Positions 1-3,176 of a stretch of DNA of 6,097 nt are shown here, one piece after another (positions within the stretch are counted from its first letter, which is position 1; each line of letters opens with the position of its first letter). The translations under genes were made by a program, and so were the position numbers. The DNA is from CAYZEZ01 sp964477295 (lineage in GTDB: Bacteria > Bacteroidota > Bacteroidia > Bacteroidales > SM23-62): the NCBI GenBank assembly GCA_964477295.1, contig CAYZEZ010000283.1, positions 1 through 6,097 of the forward strand. The letters are read 5' to 3'. The notes under the pieces are model-generated. The model was given only the letters and a program-made list of their open reading frames with translations. It was not told where the DNA came from and ran no database searches.

Positions 1-929
1 GTTGTGGCTTCGGCATATACCATCTGTTCGTATACCGTTTCCACTTTACCCCACGAAGAAGCTTCTTTCAATGTTGAACCTGAGCAGGCACCATCGCGTA
101 CATCGGCTACAGTTATCTGAACTGCATATTTATGCATCTCCACATCCTTACCCAGCATTTCTGCACAGACAACTGTATCCTGTGCAAAATTCTTAGGCAC
201 CCCTCCTCCGATCATGAAAAGTCCACTTCTCGGTGCTTCCATTTTTATCATTGTAAGCTCCCTGAAATCCTTTACTGAATCAATGGAAACATGTTTTTCC
301 GGATTTTCCCACTGGTGCATAACCAGTCCGAATCCTGCGCTGCTGTCACTGAATGCCGGGCAGAAAACAGGGACACCTTCCTCATAAGCGGCAAGAACAA
401 GTGAATCATTTTCTGCCTTTTTGAATTTCAGGTACTCTCCCATCTTTATGATGAATTCCCTGGATGAATAAATTCCCGGGGGCATACTGTCTGCAATCCC
501 TTTTATGGTTTTATCACAAACCTGTAATTCATCCTCATCGATAAAGGTGTCATAAATCCTGTCTATATAGTGATCCCTTAAATTCATGTCATCGATGTAT
601 TGGGTTCCTTTATAATGGCTGAATCCAAGGGCTTCAAAAAAATCCATATCCACAATGGAAGCTCCTGTTGCTACAACAACATCCACCATATAATTTCTTA
701 TCAGATCAATATAGATCTGCTTGCAACCGCCGGCTGTGGTGCTGCCAGAAAGAGTAAGCATGATGGTGGCCTCAGGATCCATGATCATCCGTTCTAATAT
801 CTCTGCAGCCCTTGCGGTTTCCCTTGATGAAAAAGACATACCTTCCATGCTTTTTATAATAGGAGTTGCATCAAATGATTTAATATCAATATGCTTTACT
901 TTTTCCTTCAGGTAATCGGTTTTCTTCAT
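1..929 (-). CDS. Deoxyhypusine synthase-like polyamine enzyme, 3' end cut by the window edge
   Basis: Likely a cytosolic NAD-dependent aminobutyl transferase of the deoxyhypusine synthase superfamily, open from ATG 927-929 to the left edge (309 full codons). Visible hallmarks are the N-terminal SGSTTAGG and VVATGAS segments, FSDSSAGFG near residues 193-201, GGGVPKN at 241-247, and SSWGK at 291-295. By hand alignment to human deoxyhypusine synthase (remembered), K295 matches imine-forming Lys329, W293 matches Trp327, E289 matches Glu323, D279 matches Asp313 and D195 matches Asp238. Positions equivalent to His288, Asp316 and Asp243 are N247, C282 and F200. Bacteria lack eIF5A, the eukaryotic acceptor, and the gene follows decarboxylase and agmatinase genes, so a small-molecule acceptor such as putrescine, giving homospermidine, is the best inference. 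Only a short C-terminal tail seems missing. The ATG lies three bases after the agmatinase stop. Family assignment is firm; substrate is not. Confidence 0.9.
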   Translation of the reverse strand, partial: MKKTDYLKEKVKHIDIKSFDATPIIKSMEGMSFSSRETARAAEILERMIMDPEATIMLTLSGSTTAGGCKQIYIDLIRNYMVDVVVATGASIVDMDFFEALGFSHYKGTQYIDDMNLRDHYIDRIYDTFIDEDELQVCDKTIKGIADSMPPGIYSSREFIIKMGEYLKFKKAENDSLVLAAYEEGVPVFCPAFSDSSAGFGLVMHQWENPEKHVSIDSVKDFRELTMIKMEAPRSGLFMIGGGVPKNFAQDTVVCAEMLGKDVEMHKYAVQITVADVRDGACSGSTLKEASSWGKVETVYEQMVYAEAT

Positions 930-932
930 ATT

Positions 933-1778
933 TCACGTATTAAATCTGTATCCAAGTATTTTATAGATCAGTTTAGCTGCAAGGAAGTCTGGGGCCCTGT
1001 TCTGCTCTGAGGGACAAAGTTCAACGACATCAAATCCGATCAATTCCCTCTTCTCTGTTGCCCTACGCATCAATGATAGAATCGAATACCAATCCATTCC
1101 CCCCGGCTCAGGCGTACCCGTAGATGGCATGATGGACGGATCCAGCACATCCAGGTCAAGTGTCAGGTAAACCTGGTCTGATAAAGTTTCTATTACCTTA
1201 TCGATCCAGTTTTCCTGTTGAATTATCCTTTCCTGAAAAAATATCCTTTTTTGATCAATATTTTTAGTTTCCTCTATATCCATGCTGCGAATTCCAACCT
1301 GGGTTACCGGGCATAATTCACGGATCCTTGCCATTGTACATGCATGGTTGTATGGAGAACCCAGGTATTCCTGCCTCATATCTGCATGTGCATCAAGCTG
1401 AAGGACCGACATTTTATTATATATTTCATGATGGGCCCTGACAGCGCCTACAGAGACAGAATGCTCCCCTCCTATTGTTACCACGAATTTCCCCAGGTTT
1501 AACCAATCCCGCACAGTTTGCTGTACATGATTTACCATTAACTCTGCTGAAGCAGGAACTTTCAGGGGTTCATCCGTATATATCCCGTGACGGTATACCT
1601 CTCTTTCGGTTTCAATATCATAAAGCTCCAGATTCCTCGATGCTTCCATTATGGCCGATGGGCCCCTTTCGGCCCCTTTCATCCAGGTGCTGGTTTCGTC
1701 GTATGGCACAGAAACCAGTACGATTCGCGATTTCTCCCTGTGAGAAAAGGGATGAGTAAGATCCCCAAATCTGACCAT
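933..1778 (-). CDS. speB: Agmatinase-type ureohydrolase
   Basis: Predicted cytosolic manganese enzyme hydrolysing agmatine to putrescine and urea. The 281-residue length is about normal for bacterial agmatinases. The arginase-fold metal ligands are all visible: H106 in GGEHS, D129, H131 and D133 in LDAHADM, and D208 and D210 in TLDLDVLDP. The family signature STGTPEPGG (219-227) and the GFDVVEL strand (248-254) follow in the expected order, and H145 in YNHACTM lies in the substrate-loop region. Agmatinase is preferred over arginase, formiminoglutamase or guanidinobutyrase because the gene directly follows an arginine decarboxylase, whose product is agmatine. Sequence alone cannot exclude a related guanidino substrate such as an aminopropyl- or carboxyaminopropyl-agmatine. 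The start ATG lies three bases after the decarboxylase stop (TAA AGT ATG), so translation is probably coupled. No strong Shine-Dalgarno is visible, which is ordinary for Bacteroidota. Confidence 0.93.
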   Translation of the reverse strand: MVRFGDLTHPFSHREKSRIVLVSVPYDETSTWMKGAERGPSAIMEASRNLELYDIETEREVYRHGIYTDEPLKVPASAELMVNHVQQTVRDWLNLGKFVVTIGGEHSVSVGAVRAHHEIYNKMSVLQLDAHADMRQEYLGSPYNHACTMARIRELCPVTQVGIRSMDIEETKNIDQKRIFFQERIIQQENWIDKVIETLSDQVYLTLDLDVLDPSIMPSTGTPEPGGMDWYSILSLMRRATEKRELIGFDVVELCPSEQNRAPDFLAAKLIYKILGYRFNT

Positions 1779-1781
1779 ACT

Positions 1782-2366
1782 TTAAGTTTGAATTATCGGA
1801 TGATAATATGAGGTGAAACAAAGAGCTGTTAAAGCAGTTCCGTAAGTTTTCCTGGGTATAAAAGATTCTGAGAGAATCGTTGGGTCTCCCAGATAATAAT
1901 CATTGGCAAATCCGTTTTGATACAATTCCTCCAGGCTGCTCTTCAATCTCCGCTCAAGTTCCCGCAGATCATAGCTACCCTCATGTTCGCATACCAGACC
2001 ACCATATTTTGATCCGTTTTGCCTATTATAAAGCCAGGAATAAATAATTCCTGCCGTAGCAAGTTCCCCCTTGCCTGCATTGCAAACCGACATAATGGAT
2101 TCAAGCACCGAACCGTGCGTGAGGGATCCGGGATTATCAACCTTTTTTGCCATACCAGGCAGAATGGATGAATAAGTGATCACATTACACATCTCGATCT
2201 TTGCAGCCTTTAGAGCAAGGTGATATGATCCGGCATGAACCGCTATGTCACTTTCTCCGGTGCCTGAAGTCTCAAAATAGCTTACCGGGATCCTGTTACC
2301 GGTATAAAATCCTGTTTCCTGAACAGGTACGAGATTGTCTTTTGTTATTGAATTAAATTCCAGCAT
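1782..2366 (-). CDS. Pyruvoyl-dependent arginine decarboxylase
   Basis: Decarboxylates arginine to agmatine using a covalently bound pyruvoyl group rather than pyridoxal phosphate. The 194-residue proenzyme matches the family size (roughly 160-195 residues). Visible family features are SGTGESDIAVHAGSYHLAL (34-52), the self-cleavage motif TYSSILPG (64-71), GELATAG (100-106) and GLVCEHEG (123-130). By alignment with the Methanocaldococcus jannaschii enzyme (remembered), cleavage should fall between S66 and S67, making S67 the pyruvoyl residue, and E127 corresponds to catalytic Glu109. It is first in a three-gene run with agmatinase and a deoxyhypusine synthase homologue, which supports a biosynthetic polyamine role rather than acid resistance. 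The start at 2364-2366 has GGGA four bases upstream on the coding strand and precedes all conserved blocks. Upstream lie several dyads that may control the cluster. A histidine- or aspartate-type pyruvoyl enzyme is unlikely given the motif set. Confidence 0.93.
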   Translation of the reverse strand: MLEFNSITKDNLVPVQETGFYTGNRIPVSYFETSGTGESDIAVHAGSYHLALKAAKIEMCNVITYSSILPGMAKKVDNPGSLTHGSVLESIMSVCNAGKGELATAGIIYSWLYNRQNGSKYGGLVCEHEGSYDLRELERRLKSSLEELYQNGFANDYYLGDPTILSESFIPRKTYGTALTALCFTSYYHPIIQT

Positions 2367-2402
2367 GATTTCCCATTTAATTAATATTCATTTGGATGAT
2401 TA

Positions 2403-2429
2403 CCTTCCTGATTACAATAATCCGGAAGG
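2403..2429. promoter_or_regulatory. Near-perfect 27-bp dyad upstream of the decarboxylase gene
   Basis: CCTTCC-T-GATTA pairs with TAATC-C-GGAAGG around a CAA centre: eleven paired positions with one mismatch. It ends 36 bases before the decarboxylase ATG. It could be a protein-binding operator or, if transcribed, a stable RNA hairpin in the leader. No T-run follows on either strand, so it is not an ordinary intrinsic terminator. The symmetry is seen directly; the role is inferred. Confidence 0.5.
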
Positions 2430-2445
2430 GAAAATGGGAATGGGG

Positions 2446-2460
2446 AATCAGACCCTGATT
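2446..2460. promoter_or_regulatory. Short perfect inverted repeat in the decarboxylase leader region
   Basis: AATCAG and CTGATT form a perfect 6-bp stem around ACC, about 80 bases before the decarboxylase start and 17 bases beyond the 27-bp dyad. Both dyads contain TGATT/AATCA-type sequence, which could mean related binding sites, but a stem this short in AT-rich DNA can occur by chance. Confidence 0.3.
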
Positions 2461-2513
2461 TTAATACGGAGAAATATACGGAAGCTAACTACGTGGATAG
2501 TATAAAACCTTGA

Positions 2514-2538
2514 CCAGAAAAAATAATTTATTTTCTGG
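2514..2538. promoter_or_regulatory. 8-bp inverted repeat upstream of the polyamine genes
   Basis: CCAGAAAA and TTTTCTGG are perfect inverted copies separated by nine A/T bases. The site is about 150 bases upstream of the decarboxylase start. An operator or leader hairpin is possible. It lacks the GC-rich stem and T-run of a terminator, and no gene ends here. Confidence 0.3.
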
Positions 2539-2593
2539 ATGGATGAATGATCATATTTTTTATCGCGCCACATTTCATTAAACAACTCATAAA

Positions 2594-2627
2594 CAAATAT
2601 AATTAATAGAGAAAAATGAGGACCAAA
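2594..2627 (-). promoter_or_regulatory. Possible Bacteroidota-type promoter for the polyamine genes
   Basis: On the minus strand TATATTTG (2601-2594) fits the Bacteroidota -7 consensus TAnnTTTG, and TTTG (2627-2624) lies upstream as a possible -33 element. The 22-base spacing is longer than the usual value near 19. If used, it would leave a leader of roughly 220 bases containing the three dyads. Such short patterns are common in AT-rich DNA, so support is weak. Confidence 0.2.
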
Positions 2628-2692
2628 ATTATTAAAAAAAATAATACCAGCGGGAAAAATGCAGAATTTTTCCTTTCGTTAAAAATTCAATT

Positions 2693-2835
2693 GTATTGAA
2701 GCTCCTCGCAAGCGGCGAAGAATCTTCAATACTTTGTATACATTTTTTATTGCGCTCGCTAATCCCGCCCAGAGTACTCGGGGGGAAACGAGTTCCTGAG
2801 TTCGGCGAAGCCAATGCGCTCGCAGGAATCAATGT
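2693..2835. repeat. GC-richer intergenic block with internal repeats, possible interspersed repeat copy
   Basis: The block opens with a perfect 9-bp inverted repeat, GTATTGAAG (2693-2701) against CTTCAATAC (2724-2732), enclosing a smaller TCGC/GCGA stem. TGCGCTCGC occurs at 2751-2759 and 2815-2823, CGGCGAAG at 2713-2720 and 2803-2810, and ACTCG (2776-2780) faces CGAGT (2789-2793). Composition differs sharply from the AT-rich flanks. This resembles palindromic interspersed repeats found between genes in many bacterial genomes, but copy number cannot be judged from one window and no target-site duplication was identified. Block edges are approximate. Confidence 0.4.
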
Positions 2836-2871
2836 TCTACTCTCAATCTTAAAATTATATATAACGTTATT

Positions 2872-2896
2872 TACCCTGTACCCTGTACCCTGTACC
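2872..2896. repeat. TACCCTG tandem repeat, about 3.6 units
   Basis: Three perfect 7-base TACCCTG units (2872-2892) are followed by a partial TACC. It lies in non-coding DNA just after the GC-richer block. Such arrays can change length by slippage; no role is evident. Confidence 0.85.
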
Positions 2897-3044
2897 TGGC
2901 AACTTGAGTTAATTAATTGGTTTGCATTCTATCAATAAATGGATTTACAAAATACACTATTCCCCAAATCATAAAATAATTTCGTCCTTGATGGAACCAT
3001 GAGGACAAAAACCATTCTAATAATCGATGATATTATATTTTTTA

Positions 3045-3073
3045 TTGACTTTCCATTTTTTTATTTGTATATT
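3045..3073 (+). promoter_or_regulatory. Candidate sigma70-like promoter for the secreted-protein gene
   Basis: TTGACT (3045-3050) and TATATT (3068-3073) are separated by exactly 17 bases, close to the general bacterial consensus, and point toward the ATG at 3177. TTTATTTG overlaps the spacer end and only partly resembles the Bacteroidota TAnnTTTG element. Bacteroidota primary sigma factors prefer a different consensus, so this may be coincidental. Confidence 0.3.
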
Positions 3074-3099
3074 AACTGCTTGATCTACAAAGTCATATG

Positions 3100-3122
3100 T
3101 TAGATAATATGAATCTATCTAA
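3100..3122. promoter_or_regulatory. 7-bp dyad in the leader of the secreted-protein gene
   Basis: TTAGATA (3100-3106) and TATCTAA (3116-3122) are perfect inverted copies with a nine-base spacer. The site is about 27 bases downstream of the candidate -10 element and 54 bases before the start codon, where a regulator could bind. High local AT content makes chance plausible. Confidence 0.25.
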
Positions 3123-3176
3123 TCTATTTTGTGAGCCAATTATCTGATTAGAAAACCTTTGAAATAAAACCATATC

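Larger units (their letters stand above)
2367..3176. other. Divergent intergenic region without a convincing gene
   Basis: These 810 bases separate the minus-strand polyamine genes from the plus-strand secreted-protein gene. The 2367-2640 part, next to the decarboxylase, has three inverted repeats and a weak Bacteroidota-like promoter pattern. The 2693-2835 part is richer in GC than its AT-rich surroundings and carries internal direct and inverted repeats. From 2872 there is a short tandem repeat. The 2900-3176 part is AT-rich and contains a sigma70-like promoter pattern and a 7-bp dyad. Short open frames in both directions across 2632-2938 look like by-products of the repeat block. Confidence 0.8.

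Noticed and set aside
1618..1821. 67-residue minus-strand frame spanning the decarboxylase-agmatinase junction
   Set aside because: It overlaps two well-supported genes in another frame and has no family features.
2403..2429. Intrinsic terminator
   Set aside because: The stem is good but no T-run follows on either strand, and no gene ends nearby, so an operator or leader element is the better reading.
2632..2832. 66-residue minus-strand frame in the intergenic region
   Set aside because: It covers the same repeat-rich DNA on the other strand, ends in low-complexity residues and has no recognisable motif or clear ribosome binding site.
2693..2835. Insertion sequence
   Set aside because: No transposase fragment, paired terminal inverted repeats bounding the whole block, or target-site duplication could be identified.
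2872..2896. CRISPR array
   Set aside because: The units are only seven bases and contiguous, without spacers. It is a simple tandem repeat.
2696..2938. 80-residue plus-strand frame in the intergenic region
   Set aside because: It starts inside the inverted repeat at 2693-2732, spans the GC-richer block and the tandem repeat, has no recognised domain and overlaps an opposing frame. It is more likely a by-product of the repeat block, though homologues would change this view.
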